A stretch of 64,000 nucleotides of DNA from an uncultured Porphyromonadaceae bacterium (GTDB taxonomy: Bacteria; Bacteroidota; Bacteroidia; Bacteroidales; Muribaculaceae). This document shows, piece by piece, positions 16,784 through 26,098 of this stretch. The notes beneath the pieces are model-generated. The model did no database searches. It was not told where the DNA came from and was given only the letters and a program-made list of their open reading frames with translations. The first letter of the stretch is position 1, and the number at the start of each line of letters is the position of its first letter. The translations under genes were made by a program, and so were the position numbers. The stretch spans positions 62,001 through 126,000 of the forward strand of contig CANOLV010000003.1 in the NCBI GenBank assembly GCA_947567425.1, given 5' to 3'.

Positions 16784-17662
16784 ATGAAAGCATTTGTATT
16801 CCCCGGTCAAGGGGCTCAATTCGTAGGTATGGGCAAGGATCTTTATGACAACAATCCTGTGGCTCACGACATGTTTGAAAAAGCAAACGAAATTCTTGGT
16901 TTCCGCATCACTGACTTGATGTTCAACGGTACTGATGAAGATCTCCGTCAGACCAAGGTTACTCAGCCCGCCATATTCCTCCATTCTGTAATTTTGGCTA
17001 AGACGCTTGAAAATGAGATGACTCCCGACATGGTGGCCGGTCATTCTCTTGGCGAATTCTCTGCCTTGGTGGCCTCAGGAGCTCTTACTTTCGAGGACGG
17101 ATTGAAACTTGTCAGCGCTCGTGCACAAGCAATGCAGAAAGCTTGCGAACTTAAACCGTCGACTATGGCCGCCGTGCTTGCTCTTCCTGATGAAAAGGTT
17201 GAAGAGATTTGCGCCGGTGTGGATGGTGTGGTAGTATGTGCCAACTATAATTGCCCCGGTCAGATTGTTATCTCTGGAGAAGAGCCTGCCATTGATGCGG
17301 CTTGTGAGCTCCTTTTGGCCGCAGGTGCAAAACGTGCGCTTAAACTTAAAGTCGGAGGTGCATTCCATAGCCCGTGTATGGAGCCTGCCCGTGCGGAGTT
17401 GGCCAAAGCTATAGAAGCTACTCCTGTGCATACGCCTTCTTGCCCCGTATATCAGAATGTTGATGCTAAGCCTCACACTGATCCTGCAGAAATTAAGGCA
17501 AATCTCGTGGCACAGTTGACAGCCCCTGTACGTTGGACTCAGACTGTGCAGAATATGGTAGCTGATGGTGCCGATGAATTTATTGAAATCGGTCCGGGAA
17601 AAGTACTTCAGGGACTTATATCGAAGATTGCACGAGGTGTAGCCCTCGCAGGAAAGCAATAA
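16784..17662 (+). CDS. fabD: Malonyl-CoA:ACP transacylase FabD
   Basis: Transfers malonyl from CoA to acyl carrier protein for fatty acid synthesis. The 292-residue product begins FVFPGQGAQFVGMG and carries the nucleophile motif GHSLGEFSAL with Ser88. The later GGAFHSP segment and the closing EFIEIGPGKVLQGL are also typical. Length is normal. It has its own promoter-like sequence and a strong terminator directly after it (17685-17727), so it appears monocistronic rather than part of a fab cluster. Confidence 0.96.
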   Translation: MKAFVFPGQGAQFVGMGKDLYDNNPVAHDMFEKANEILGFRITDLMFNGTDEDLRQTKVTQPAIFLHSVILAKTLENEMTPDMVAGHSLGEFSALVASGALTFEDGLKLVSARAQAMQKACELKPSTMAAVLALPDEKVEEICAGVDGVVVCANYNCPGQIVISGEEPAIDAACELLLAAGAKRALKLKVGGAFHSPCMEPARAELAKAIEATPVHTPSCPVYQNVDAKPHTDPAEIKANLVAQLTAPVRWTQTVQNMVADGADEFIEIGPGKVLQGLISKIARGVALAGKQ

Positions 17663-17684
17663 AATCAATTACCTCTAAATCATT

Positions 17685-17727
17685 ACGCAAAGAGTCCATT
17701 GATGCATTATGGCTCTTTGCGTTTTTT
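17685..17727 (+). terminator. Rho-independent terminator after fabD
   Basis: ACGCAAAGAG (17685-17694) pairs perfectly with CTCTTTGCGT (17713-17722), followed by a run of T to 17727. The longer open frame of the downstream rlmH would begin inside this structure, which supports the later rlmH start. Confidence 0.88.
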
Positions 17728-17735
17728 GTTTGAAT

Positions 17736-18209
17736 ATGAAAATTGAATTGGTTGTCATAGGAAAGACTTCGGTACGATATCTTCAGGACGGGATTGAGGC
17801 TTACTGCAAACGGTTAAAGCATTATGTTCCCTTTGAGATACGATATTTACCCGATATTAAGTCGTCAAAAGCAATGACTTTTGAAAAACAGAAAGAACTT
17901 GAAGGAAGCCAATTCCTGTCGTTGCTTCAGCCGGGAGATTATCTTGTATTGCTTGATGAGCATGGTAGGGAGTATACGTCAAGGGAGTATGCATCGTATA
18001 TTGATAAAAAGATGTCCGTGGTTCCTAAAAGGATTTTGTTCCTAATAGGTGGACCGTATGGATTTTCCGCCGATGTATATGCCAGGGCTGATGATAAAGT
18101 GTCGTTCTCAAAAATGACATTCTCACATGAGATGATCAGACTGTTTTTCGTAGAACAGTTATATCGTGCCATGACCATTCTGAAGGGTGAGCCATATCAC
18201 CACGATTGA
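17736..18209 (+). CDS. rlmH: 23S rRNA pseudouridine-1915 N3-methyltransferase RlmH
   Basis: SPOUT-class methyltransferase acting on helix 69 of 23S rRNA in 70S ribosomes. I chose the ATG at 17736 (Met-Lys-Ile-Glu-Leu-Val-Val-Ile-Gly-Lys-Thr), giving 157 residues, the family length; earlier in-frame codons fall in the fabD terminator. Motifs are LLDEHGREYTS, the knot loop FLIGGPYGF and the ending FVEQLYRAMTILKGEPYHHD, identical in style to characterised RlmH. Its TGA stop (18207-18209) directly abuts the stop of the convergent hemW gene with no space between. Confidence 0.95.
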   Translation: MKIELVVIGKTSVRYLQDGIEAYCKRLKHYVPFEIRYLPDIKSSKAMTFEKQKELEGSQFLSLLQPGDYLVLLDEHGREYTSREYASYIDKKMSVVPKRILFLIGGPYGFSADVYARADDKVSFSKMTFSHEMIRLFFVEQLYRAMTILKGEPYHHD

Positions 18210-19328
18210 TCATACCATCAAATCTCGGATGATGGCGTCTGAGACGAGCCATTTGTTTTGTGGGATCCTTACACCATGTATGGTATTTTCAAGCAATCCG
18301 CTATTTATAAGTTTGGATGCGCTAGACTTCAGCCGTTCTGCCATTGCATCTCCGGTCAACTGCATGAGTCGGTCATACACTATTCCGGATGTAGTGCGTA
18401 ATGCTGTCATAACATATTCATTATAGATGTCATTGGCTGTTAGAATTTCTTTGTCGGCTATGATCTGTCCATGTGTGATACTGTCGATATATTTGCGTAT
18501 ATTCCATGGGTTGGCAAATCTAATGCCGTCAATGTAGCCGTGGGCGGCGGCTCCGATGCCGAGGTATGGACTGAATGTCCAGTATGAACTGTTGTGCATG
18601 GAGTGCCTTCCAGGCAGTCCGAAGTTGGATATTTCGTAGTGCTCATAACCGTGATCTAAGGTTTTTTCGGTGAGCATTTCAAACATTTGGCAGATTATAT
18701 CGTCTTCAGTTTCAAATATCTTGCCTGTTTCGCGCTGTGCATACAATCGTGTGCCGGGTTCGTATGATAGTGAGTATGCCGACAAATGTTCGGGTCTAAA
18801 ATCCATAATTGTATTGAGCGATCTTTCCCATGAATCAAGTGTCTGACCCGGCAATCCATATATCAAATCGGCACTTATATTATTGACTCCCGCGAGTCTT
18901 AGAATTTGGAGCGCTTTAATTGCTTGAATTGATGAATGGTTGCGCCCGACAATCTTCAATTCGTTATCTGCAAGCGATTGTATTCCGATACTTACCCGGT
19001 TTATCCCGAGTGGCAGTATTGACGAGACCCATCTTTCGGATATATTTTCCGGATTAGCTTCGATAGTAAATTCTTGGACATTAGTGAGTGGCAACTCGGA
19101 TATAATGTCGCTAAGTTCGTCGGCTTCTAATAATGAAGGTGTGCCGCCTCCTATATATATAGTAGTCCAGTCGATATTGTGTATTTCAGGTTTTGAAAGC
19201 CACAACCTGATCTCTTTTGTCAATGCCTTTATGTATTCAGACTTTAATCGATGGTTTGGTGTCGAATAAAAATCACAATACGAGCATTTATTGTGGCAAA
19301 ATGGTATGTGAATATATATTCCTGCCAT
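18210..19328 (-). CDS. hemW: Radical SAM heme chaperone HemW (coproporphyrinogen oxidase-like)
   Basis: HemN-like radical SAM protein. Family members bind heme and are thought to be heme chaperones rather than true coproporphyrinogen oxidases. The start is the ATG at 19328 (Met-Ala-Gly-Ile-Tyr-Ile-His-Ile-Pro-Phe-Cys), 5 bases after the addB-like stop; an alternative TTG 9 bases upstream would overlap that stop. It has 372 residues, with CxxxCxxC in PFCHNKCSYCDF and lacking the fourth nearby cysteine of HemN. GGGTPSLL, EANPE and a C-terminal HemN domain follow. It is the last gene of the tsaB-metF-holB-addB-hemW run. Confidence 0.93.
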   Translation of the reverse strand: MAGIYIHIPFCHNKCSYCDFYSTPNHRLKSEYIKALTKEIRLWLSKPEIHNIDWTTIYIGGGTPSLLEADELSDIISELPLTNVQEFTIEANPENISERWVSSILPLGINRVSIGIQSLADNELKIVGRNHSSIQAIKALQILRLAGVNNISADLIYGLPGQTLDSWERSLNTIMDFRPEHLSAYSLSYEPGTRLYAQRETGKIFETEDDIICQMFEMLTEKTLDHGYEHYEISNFGLPGRHSMHNSSYWTFSPYLGIGAAAHGYIDGIRFANPWNIRKYIDSITHGQIIADKEILTANDIYNEYVMTALRTTSGIVYDRLMQLTGDAMAERLKSSASKLINSGLLENTIHGVRIPQNKWLVSDAIIRDLMV

Positions 19329-19333
19329 ATTCG

Positions 19334-22312
19334 TCAATAGGATGATTCCATTGCCTGGCCACAGATAGCCTTATAGTTACAGTACTTACAGTGCATCGGG
19401 TGGGAATCGGGTAAAAATGGTGTATTCGGATCAAACAATTCAAGCATGCGCTTTGAAAGCTTCGATAAGAACTCTTTGTTTAAAGTCCGATAGTCGTCTA
19501 AAGCGTCCTTTTTTATGGTCACCTCTTTTAATCCTTCCGTACTGAACTTTTTAAAGCGGTAGAGCATAGGATGGATTGGACCGTCGTAGTCCGTTTCAGA
19601 TTTGTATGCATTGCAATATAGAAACAATTGAAGCACAGCCTTATAGTGTCCTTTCTGATTGTCTTTGGGCTGAAACAAGTGATCGAATGTATCGACATCA
19701 ACATCATCGCTGCCGGTTTTGTAGTCTATTATGCATAGAGTGTCATCGGCCATGCGGTCCACTCGGTCAATGATTCCTCTAAGATTGATGGATAAAGAAT
19801 CGTTCAATGGCAGTCGGCATTCAAAATAGCGTTCCCCTTCTATGAAGTAAAACGGCGCACGTGATTTCTCAAGCCTGAACAGTGATTTCATAAAATACAG
19901 CATCACGCTGCTTATCACCTTTGCTTCTCCGAAGAGTGGCGATAGATTTTTGTAATTTCCGTCCGTGTTCTCTGATGGAAGTTTGTTGTAATGCTGATTT
20001 ATGGCAGATGTGATCAGACGTTCCAGATTGATATGGTCCTTGAGTAGAAGATCAAGTACATCCTCGGTCACACGCAGTTCGTCGGCATCTCCTCTGAGCC
20101 TTTTATATGACATTTCCGCTACTTGGTGGAGTATTGTTCCAAACGTGCTTTCGTCCATATATTCAACCACTTCATCTTCTACCTTAAGACCTTCGATATG
20201 CTTTAAATAGAATCCTAAAGGACAGCCTATATACTCATTGATGGTCGATGGCGACAAATAGCGGCGGTCATTGCCGGTCGATGCATAACGCATTATTTTA
20301 GCCATTATTTCGGGAGTCTTCTTGATTCCGAACGTCTCTTCCTTTTCAATGACTGGGACATCGAAGTAAGCCATGCGGTGCGACAGCTTTTCCGTCGGGT
20401 AAGCATTGACTAATTGGTATAAATAGCGGGACATGTCACCGCTGTTGAGTGCTTGTGTGCGTGTGTCGTAAACAAGCGTGACATTTTTTGCTCCGGACAC
20501 CATCCTGTAAAAATAATATGCATAGATGCATTCCTGGAAGTCCATGGTTGCCATGCCGTAACTTTTCCGCAATATATTCGGGATAAACGTTTTTGAATAA
20601 TGCTTGCGTGGAAAGATGCGTTCATTCATGGAGAGCATTATGACATTGTCAAAATCGAGAGCACGCGTCTCAAGCACTCCCATTATCTGCAACCCCTTAA
20701 GCGGTTCCCCGACAAAGTTTATCGTTTCTGACGCGATAGTCCGCTCCACAAGATGAAAGAATGTCCCGTCTTTCATCGTAATGCCATATCTGTCTGCTCG
20801 TTGTTGCAGTGTGTCGATCGACTGTCTGTATCGTGTTAGGAAGTCGATTTCAATAATTAATGATTCCGATTTATCGTTCAGTTTGGATAATTCCCCCGCA
20901 ATGTAATCGACAAGTTGCTTGATGTAATTGAACACCTCGGAGCTTGACCGCAGATCGTCGATCGGGAAAAACACTTTTGACAGTTCCGGGAATTTTTCTG
21001 CCACATAGTCGGCCGATATTGTGAACAGTCGCTCATTGATCATGTGCTTTCTTAAAGCTTCGCAAGATTCGTGGGCGAATTGTCCCAAAAGTGAGTTTGA
21101 TAATATATCGGACACATCCTCATAAAAGAATCTCCATATGTTCCTGACTTTCTTTGCCCGCAGATGCATGGCCATGACTCCACGCAACAGGGTGGCTATT
21201 GATGTCAGCCGTAGAGGATATCCCATTGTGATGTTCACAGAACTTAACACTTCCGGAATCGAATGCACGAGCTCTATGAATAGATCTTCCGACGGAAGCA
21301 CGACAGCAGTGTTGATGGCATTGTCGCGATTGTCGATTCTGCCGTCGGACACCATGTCCGACAGTAATTTCCCGGTATATTTTACTTGTCCTACGTTTGA
21401 GGGTACCCCGATTATGTTAATGTAGGGTAGATCTGAATCTCCTTCGGCTGTGATATCATACCTTGAAGGAAACATTTTGACATACCTTTTTATAAAATGC
21501 GAGGCTGGATTATTGCGGGCGATAATTTCTGGGAAATGGTAGTCCCAATAAAAATCCGCGATTCCCAAATCTTTCAGTCGTTCAAATATCTGTAGCTCGG
21601 ATATGGACAATACGTTGAATCCGACGAATACGACACGCTTGTAAGAGATATCTTCTGATGTGAATGTCTTGAGTCTGCCTGCAGCTTCTCTATATTGCAT
21701 TCCTGAATAAGCCATTCCTTTTGCTCTCAGGTTGCTACGGAATGAATCATATAGAGGACCAAGTATTTCCCAGAGTTGGAGAAACGACTCGCGGTTATCA
21801 CGGGGTTCACCTTTACGTTCAATATGATTCCAGAAACGATCGGCATTGTCGAGAGGTATCTGTTGTCCCCAATACTTATTGATAATTTCCTTCTGTTCAT
21901 CCGTTAGATAATCAGAACTGATCTCTTTGTAATTCTTCAGATTGCGGAATAGATCAGGGGCACTGACCATATATTTGTCGACATCGTTGAAATCGTTCAA
22001 CAACATATCGCCCCAAAAGACGAATTTGTCAAACTCCTCGATCACATTGGATATGCTGTTGTAGGAGTCGTATAGAGTGAAGAGCAAGTCGTAGCGGTCA
22101 GCCAGAACGTAATCTGAAAAGTCGGAGATGAAATCACTGATAGTGGTGATTTCAGGCAAAACGAATGTCGAATCTTCTACAATTCCGTTTTCAAGAAAAT
22201 GTTTGAAGAAGACACCGCTTCGTTTGTTTGGAAAAACGAAGCAGTAGTCAATCATTAGATCCTTGTCTTGCTTAATGTATGTATGGGCAAGCCTTTCCAG
22301 AAATGATGTCAT
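19334..22312 (-). CDS. AddB-like PD-(D/E)XK exonuclease / inactivated-helicase protein
   Basis: 992-residue protein of the AddB/RexB type, part of a helicase-nuclease for double-strand break repair. The N-terminal two thirds resemble a helicase fold without an evident Walker A lysine motif. The C-terminal third is a RecB-like nuclease: SPSTINEYIGCPLGFYLKHI, then a GTILHQVAEM histidine segment, then GIIDRVDRM and the catalytic IIDYKTGS. A C-terminal cysteine set (HCKYCNYKAIC) plus the cysteine of IGCPLGF (roughly residue 697) fits the four-cysteine iron-sulfur cluster of AddB nucleases. The partner AddA helicase is not in this window, which is unusual for AddAB. The next gene, holB, ends 2 bases before its start. 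Confidence 0.88.
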   Translation of the reverse strand: MTSFLERLAHTYIKQDKDLMIDYCFVFPNKRSGVFFKHFLENGIVEDSTFVLPEITTISDFISDFSDYVLADRYDLLFTLYDSYNSISNVIEEFDKFVFWGDMLLNDFNDVDKYMVSAPDLFRNLKNYKEISSDYLTDEQKEIINKYWGQQIPLDNADRFWNHIERKGEPRDNRESFLQLWEILGPLYDSFRSNLRAKGMAYSGMQYREAAGRLKTFTSEDISYKRVVFVGFNVLSISELQIFERLKDLGIADFYWDYHFPEIIARNNPASHFIKRYVKMFPSRYDITAEGDSDLPYINIIGVPSNVGQVKYTGKLLSDMVSDGRIDNRDNAINTAVVLPSEDLFIELVHSIPEVLSSVNITMGYPLRLTSIATLLRGVMAMHLRAKKVRNIWRFFYEDVSDILSNSLLGQFAHESCEALRKHMINERLFTISADYVAEKFPELSKVFFPIDDLRSSSEVFNYIKQLVDYIAGELSKLNDKSESLIIEIDFLTRYRQSIDTLQQRADRYGITMKDGTFFHLVERTIASETINFVGEPLKGLQIMGVLETRALDFDNVIMLSMNERIFPRKHYSKTFIPNILRKSYGMATMDFQECIYAYYFYRMVSGAKNVTLVYDTRTQALNSGDMSRYLYQLVNAYPTEKLSHRMAYFDVPVIEKEETFGIKKTPEIMAKIMRYASTGNDRRYLSPSTINEYIGCPLGFYLKHIEGLKVEDEVVEYMDESTFGTILHQVAEMSYKRLRGDADELRVTEDVLDLLLKDHINLERLITSAINQHYNKLPSENTDGNYKNLSPLFGEAKVISSVMLYFMKSLFRLEKSRAPFYFIEGERYFECRLPLNDSLSINLRGIIDRVDRMADDTLCIIDYKTGSDDVDVDTFDHLFQPKDNQKGHYKAVLQLFLYCNAYKSETDYDGPIHPMLYRFKKFSTEGLKEVTIKKDALDDYRTLNKEFLSKLSKRMLELFDPNTPFLPDSHPMHCKYCNYKAICGQAMESSY

Positions 22313-22314
22313 GG

Positions 22315-23436
22315 CTAAGATTTTAATAATATAATCATTTGTACTGCCAAATCAAATAGGACGATTTTCCCATTGCCGTTTCCTGATATATCTACCGAAG
22401 CACTGTCAAGCTCGTCTATGATTCTGACCACATTTCGTTCATTAACGAATCTTGCGAAGTTCTTGCTGAAATTCAGTTCGTCGCGGTTCATATAGTTCAG
22501 TTCTTGTACATTTAGGTTGTATATGAAATTCTCCCTTATCAGTCGTTGGCAGTAATTTAAGAAGCGTAATTCTTGTTCTCTGCCCAACGATGCGACATCC
22601 GAAGCCCAGTCTTTTAACTCCTTTACGCGTCGTTGATATGCCAGTCGCATCAATGACATGAATAATTCCAGGAACCTTTGTCGTTCTTTTGACAATGACA
22701 GGGCGTTTGTAGCCTCAATGATGCTCCCTTCGGCCAAATGCGCCACGGCTAAAGCATCGGTAGATTCAAGCGAATAATTGTTCTGCAGATAGACTGCCAC
22801 CTCCTCATCGCTTAAGCGCTTTAGCTCAATCCTTTGTGTGCGAGAATATATTGTCGGAAGAATCTCTTTGGAATTGTTGCTCACGAGGATGAATAAAGTG
22901 TCGTCGTGCGGCTCTTCGATTAATTTCAGCATTTTGTTTCCGGCGGCCTCCTGAAGTCTTTCCGGCAACCAGATAAGCACCACTTTATATCTCGCTTTGT
23001 GGGATGTGAAATTAAGGTCATGAGTCAACTTGTCACTTTCGCTTGCATATATGCATGGTTGGGAATTAAGAGAATCCAACGCCTTAAGCCATTCTTGAAA
23101 ATCCATAAAAGGATTCTTACTGAGATACTCCCGCCATTCAACGATATAGTCGTCCGAAACTGGATCTTTCAGTTTGCCCTTTACGATAGGGAATACAAAG
23201 CGAGTGTCGATGTGGTTGAACGTCTGATGCTGGACACATGACGGGCATGTTCCGCAACTGTCACCGTCGCGATGGTTTTCACAGTGGATATACTGTGCGG
23301 CGGCTCGTGCCAGCATGAATTTGCCGATGCCGGATGATCCTTCAATCAGAAGCGCGTGAGGGATGCGGTTGGAGTCAATCATTTCCCTGATTCTCGTTTT
23401 TGCACGCTTGTGTCCTGGTATGTCGTTGAATTTCAT
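22315..23436 (-). CDS. holB: DNA polymerase III delta' subunit
   Basis: Clamp-loader subunit of the AAA+ fold that helps open the sliding clamp. The 373-residue product starts with FNDIPGHKRAKTRIREMI. It has a Walker A-like GSSGIGKFML, a zinc-binding cysteine cluster (CENHRDGDSCGTCPSC, with residues spaced as in delta'/tau AAA+ proteins), and the sensor-type LLKLIEEP-like KMLKLIEEPHDDTLF segment. It lies between metF and the addB-like gene in a tight minus-strand run (gaps of 17 and 2 bases), so it is cotranscribed with repair and one-carbon genes. Confidence 0.92.
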   Translation of the reverse strand: MKFNDIPGHKRAKTRIREMIDSNRIPHALLIEGSSGIGKFMLARAAAQYIHCENHRDGDSCGTCPSCVQHQTFNHIDTRFVFPIVKGKLKDPVSDDYIVEWREYLSKNPFMDFQEWLKALDSLNSQPCIYASESDKLTHDLNFTSHKARYKVVLIWLPERLQEAAGNKMLKLIEEPHDDTLFILVSNNSKEILPTIYSRTQRIELKRLSDEEVAVYLQNNYSLESTDALAVAHLAEGSIIEATNALSLSKERQRFLELFMSLMRLAYQRRVKELKDWASDVASLGREQELRFLNYCQRLIRENFIYNLNVQELNYMNRDELNFSKNFARFVNERNVVRIIDELDSASVDISGNGNGKIVLFDLAVQMIILLKS

Positions 23437-23453
23437 GTTGAGATTGGAGGTGT

Positions 23454-24410
23454 TTAATATACAGCTTGAGCTATTTTTGCCACACTTTTTGTAGCATTGA
23501 GTGAATAAAAATGTATGCTTGGCACATTATGGGCCATCAAGTCCTTAGCCTGCATTTCGCACCATTCTACACCTACATGTTTTGCTTCCTCATCGTCCTT
23601 GCACTTCATAAGCTCGGCCACAAGTTCCATAGGCATGTCGACATGAAACACTTTGGGAAGTACATTCATTTGTCCACGGGTAGTGATAGGCTTCAATCCG
23701 GGAATGATAGGTACATTAATGCCGGAATCTCGGCATTTCTCCACAAAAGAGTAGTATTTGTTGTTGTCAAAGAACAATTGTGTGACAATGTATTGTGCGC
23801 CGTTGTCGATCTTTTGCTTCAGAAATTGGATGTCGATGTCTATATTGGGGGCTTCTTCGTGTTTCTCCGGATAACCGGCGACTCCGTATGAGAATTGTTG
23901 TCCGGTGTTGATGTCCATCTGGGTGCCGTCTATGAAATAGCCCCGGTTGAATTCATTGACCTGAAGTTGCAGCTCTGATGCATGTGCGTGACCATTTTCG
24001 TTCGGTATGAACCTTGATTCGTGTTTGGCTTTGTCGCCACGCAGTAGAAGCAGATTTGTTATTCCGAGAAAATTTAAGTCGATCAGTGCATACTCCGTCT
24101 CAATTTTTGAATAGCCGCTGCAGATTATGTGCGGTACGGCCGGTATGTCGTATTTTTGCTGTATGGCCGCCGCTACGGCCACCGTTCCGGGACGGCTTCG
24201 CTGACTTACGCGTTGATATAGCCCGTCGGGAGTGTTTTTATACATGATTTCACTCCTGTGCGTGGTTATATTTACATAAAGCGGGTTAAACTCGCGCAAC
24301 AAGTCGATGTTGGAGAATAACTGCGAGATGCCTCGTCCTTTCAGAGGAGGAAGCACCTCGAATGAAAATCCTGTCCGGCCGTGGCCGGCTATTAATTCCG
24401 GAATGTTCAT
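23454..24410 (-). CDS. metF: Methylenetetrahydrofolate reductase
   Basis: FAD-dependent enzyme reducing 5,10-methylene-THF to 5-methyl-THF for methionine synthesis. It has 318 residues and a TIM-barrel layout. Motifs are FSFEVLPPLKGRG at the start, the YVNITTHRS segment, LLLRGDKA, QLFFDNNKYYSF and PIIPGLKPI, all of MetF type. Its product pathway connects with the glycine cleavage operon at the start of the window, which produces methylene-THF, but the two loci are not adjacent. It follows tsaB (25 bases apart) on the minus strand. Confidence 0.94.
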   Translation of the reverse strand: MNIPELIAGHGRTGFSFEVLPPLKGRGISQLFSNIDLLREFNPLYVNITTHRSEIMYKNTPDGLYQRVSQRSRPGTVAVAAAIQQKYDIPAVPHIICSGYSKIETEYALIDLNFLGITNLLLLRGDKAKHESRFIPNENGHAHASELQLQVNEFNRGYFIDGTQMDINTGQQFSYGVAGYPEKHEEAPNIDIDIQFLKQKIDNGAQYIVTQLFFDNNKYYSFVEKCRDSGINVPIIPGLKPITTRGQMNVLPKVFHVDMPMELVAELMKCKDDEEAKHVGVEWCEMQAKDLMAHNVPSIHFYSLNATKSVAKIAQAVY

Positions 24411-24435
24411 ATAAAAGTTTGAGAATAGATATTGA

Positions 24436-25125
24436 TTATATACGGTTGCGTGGAACCGTGGCTTGGAATTCCTTAAGGTAAGCCGGTACTGAATATGCTA
24501 AATCGAGGAAGTTGCTCTCTCTGTATGCTTTTTCAGACAGAGCTATCATATTGCATGCTAAAGGATGGATTTCAGTTATGAAGTTCGCATTAGGATGTTT
24601 GATGATTTCACGGGCTTTATCGCTTCCATTGCCGAAAAATATGACCGGACCTCGGTCCAGATAAGACGCGTAGCTGCTCTCGTCCAGGATCATCGGACGT
24701 GGCGACATGACATTGTTCATCGCATAATCGTGCACTGCGGTGAAAACTTCCATGCGGCGTGCGTCGATCATAGGTGCGAAAACGACATTTTCGTCAAAGA
24801 AATCGCTGAACATGACCGTAGCAGTCATTGTCTGCAGGGTGTCTATGCCGATTAGAGGTATGCCGAGCGCGTAGGCAAGCCCTTTAGCTTCGGAGAGGCC
24901 AATCCTAAGTCCGGTATAGCTCCCAGGACCTATGCTGACAGCTATGGCATCCAGCTTCAATTCTTTTTCTTTAGCCACGTCGAGCATGGCCTGGATATAT
25001 CCAGACAACAAGGCGGCGTGGTTGCGCCCTTGGTAATCCTCGCGCTGTCCGATGACATATCCATCGTATGTAAGAGCTACTGAGCAGACGTTGGTGGAAG
25101 TCTCTATATTTAGTATTACAGCCAT
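24436..25125 (-). CDS. tsaB: tRNA threonylcarbamoyladenosine biosynthesis protein TsaB
   Basis: Non-catalytic ASKHA-fold partner of TsaD in t6A37 tRNA modification. The 229-residue product has the N-terminal ILNIETSTNVCSVAL, the GRNHAALLSGYI segment and the conserved ISIGPGSYTGLRIGLSEAKGL motif (AVSIGPGSYTGLRIG here). The gene is first in the minus-strand run to hemW and has a -7 box TAACTTTG (25152-25145) about 20 bases upstream. It is divergent from yicC, separated by 85 bases. Confidence 0.94.
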   Translation of the reverse strand: MAVILNIETSTNVCSVALTYDGYVIGQREDYQGRNHAALLSGYIQAMLDVAKEKELKLDAIAVSIGPGSYTGLRIGLSEAKGLAYALGIPLIGIDTLQTMTATVMFSDFFDENVVFAPMIDARRMEVFTAVHDYAMNNVMSPRPMILDESSYASYLDRGPVIFFGNGSDKAREIIKHPNANFITEIHPLACNMIALSEKAYRESNFLDLAYSVPAYLKEFQATVPRNRI

Positions 25126-25144
25126 TGTTAAAAATTATTTTACA

Positions 25145-25152
25145 CAAAGTTA
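25145..25152 (-). promoter_or_regulatory. -7 box TAACTTTG for the tsaB-hemW run
   Basis: The minus strand reads TAACTTTG at 25152-25145, a TAnnTTTG match 20 bases before the tsaB start. No convincing -33 box is seen. Confidence 0.55.
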
Positions 25153-25184
25153 GTGAAAAATGCAAAAATACGGGAGGAACTTTG

Positions 25185-25192
25185 TAATTTTG
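25185..25192 (+). promoter_or_regulatory. -7 box TAATTTTG for the yicC-gmk-nadD run
   Basis: TAATTTTG at 25185-25192 is 19 bases before the yicC start. It diverges from the tsaB box with 32 bases between them, so the two promoters share a short control region. Confidence 0.6.
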
Positions 25193-25210
25193 TAGGAAAT
25201 TAACAGGCCC

Positions 25211-26086
25211 ATGATACTATCAATGACAGGATTTGGCAAAGCCGTTGCCACAGCTTCCAACAAGAAGATTACAGTAGAGATAAAATCTCTTAACAGTAAA
25301 CAACTTGATATTTCGTCACGTATACCGGCGGCATTTCGTGAAAAGGAATTGGAGTTGCGCAATATGATTGCCACGGAATTAGTCCGTGGAAAAGTTGATT
25401 TTCAGATATATGCGGAATCAATCGGAGTAGAGACTACAGTCTCGCTCAACATCCCGCTTATGGCCGCGTACAAGGCTCAGGTGGAAGAGATGGCAAGACA
25501 GCTTGGACTGGCATGGCCCGACGATTGGTATAGCGTGTTGTTAAGATTCCCGGAAACGATAAAAAGTGAATTGCCGGCTTCGCTATCTGACGATGAATGT
25601 GCCGCACTGTTTAAGGCGTCGACAGAAGCGATTGAAGGGCTGATGCAGTTCCGCAGAAAGGAAGGGAAGAAACTTGAAGAATTTTTCCGGGTTAAGATTA
25701 CAAATATCCGGGAATTGCTTTTGTCGATAGATCCTTTCGAGAAAGAGCGCGTAGCTAAAATAAGGGCGCGTCTGGAAGAGAATCTGTCAAAACTCGATTC
25801 CGTGTCGTTTGACAAAAACCGCCTTGAGCAGGAATTGATTTTTTACATCGAAAAGCTTGATATAAACGAAGAAAAGCAAAGATTGTCGCAGCACTTGAAC
25901 TACTTCATAGAGACTCTTGAAAGTGGAAATGGGCAGGGTAAGAAGCTCGGCTTTATAAGTCAGGAGATGGGTCGGGAGATTAATACGCTCGGATCCAAAT
26001 CAAACAATGCTGAAATGCAGAAGATTGTCGTCAAGATGAAAGATGAACTTGAGCAGATTAAAGAGCAGGTGTTGAATGTAATGTAA
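25211..26086 (+). CDS. YicC-family endoribonuclease
   Basis: 291-residue YicC family protein. It starts SMTGFGKAV with the conserved ITVEIKSLNSKQLDISSRIP and closes with GKKLGFISQEMGREINTLGSKSNN and EQIKEQVLNV, as in the family. Members of this family have been shown to have endoribonuclease activity on RNA in other bacteria (family knowledge); no function is visible beyond that. The gene is followed after 12 bases by gmk, a widespread association for yicC. Confidence 0.92.
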   Translation: MILSMTGFGKAVATASNKKITVEIKSLNSKQLDISSRIPAAFREKELELRNMIATELVRGKVDFQIYAESIGVETTVSLNIPLMAAYKAQVEEMARQLGLAWPDDWYSVLLRFPETIKSELPASLSDDECAALFKASTEAIEGLMQFRRKEGKKLEEFFRVKITNIRELLLSIDPFEKERVAKIRARLEENLSKLDSVSFDKNRLEQELIFYIEKLDINEEKQRLSQHLNYFIETLESGNGQGKKLGFISQEMGREINTLGSKSNNAEMQKIVVKMKDELEQIKEQVLNVM

Positions 26087-26098
26087 TGATTTAAGGCT

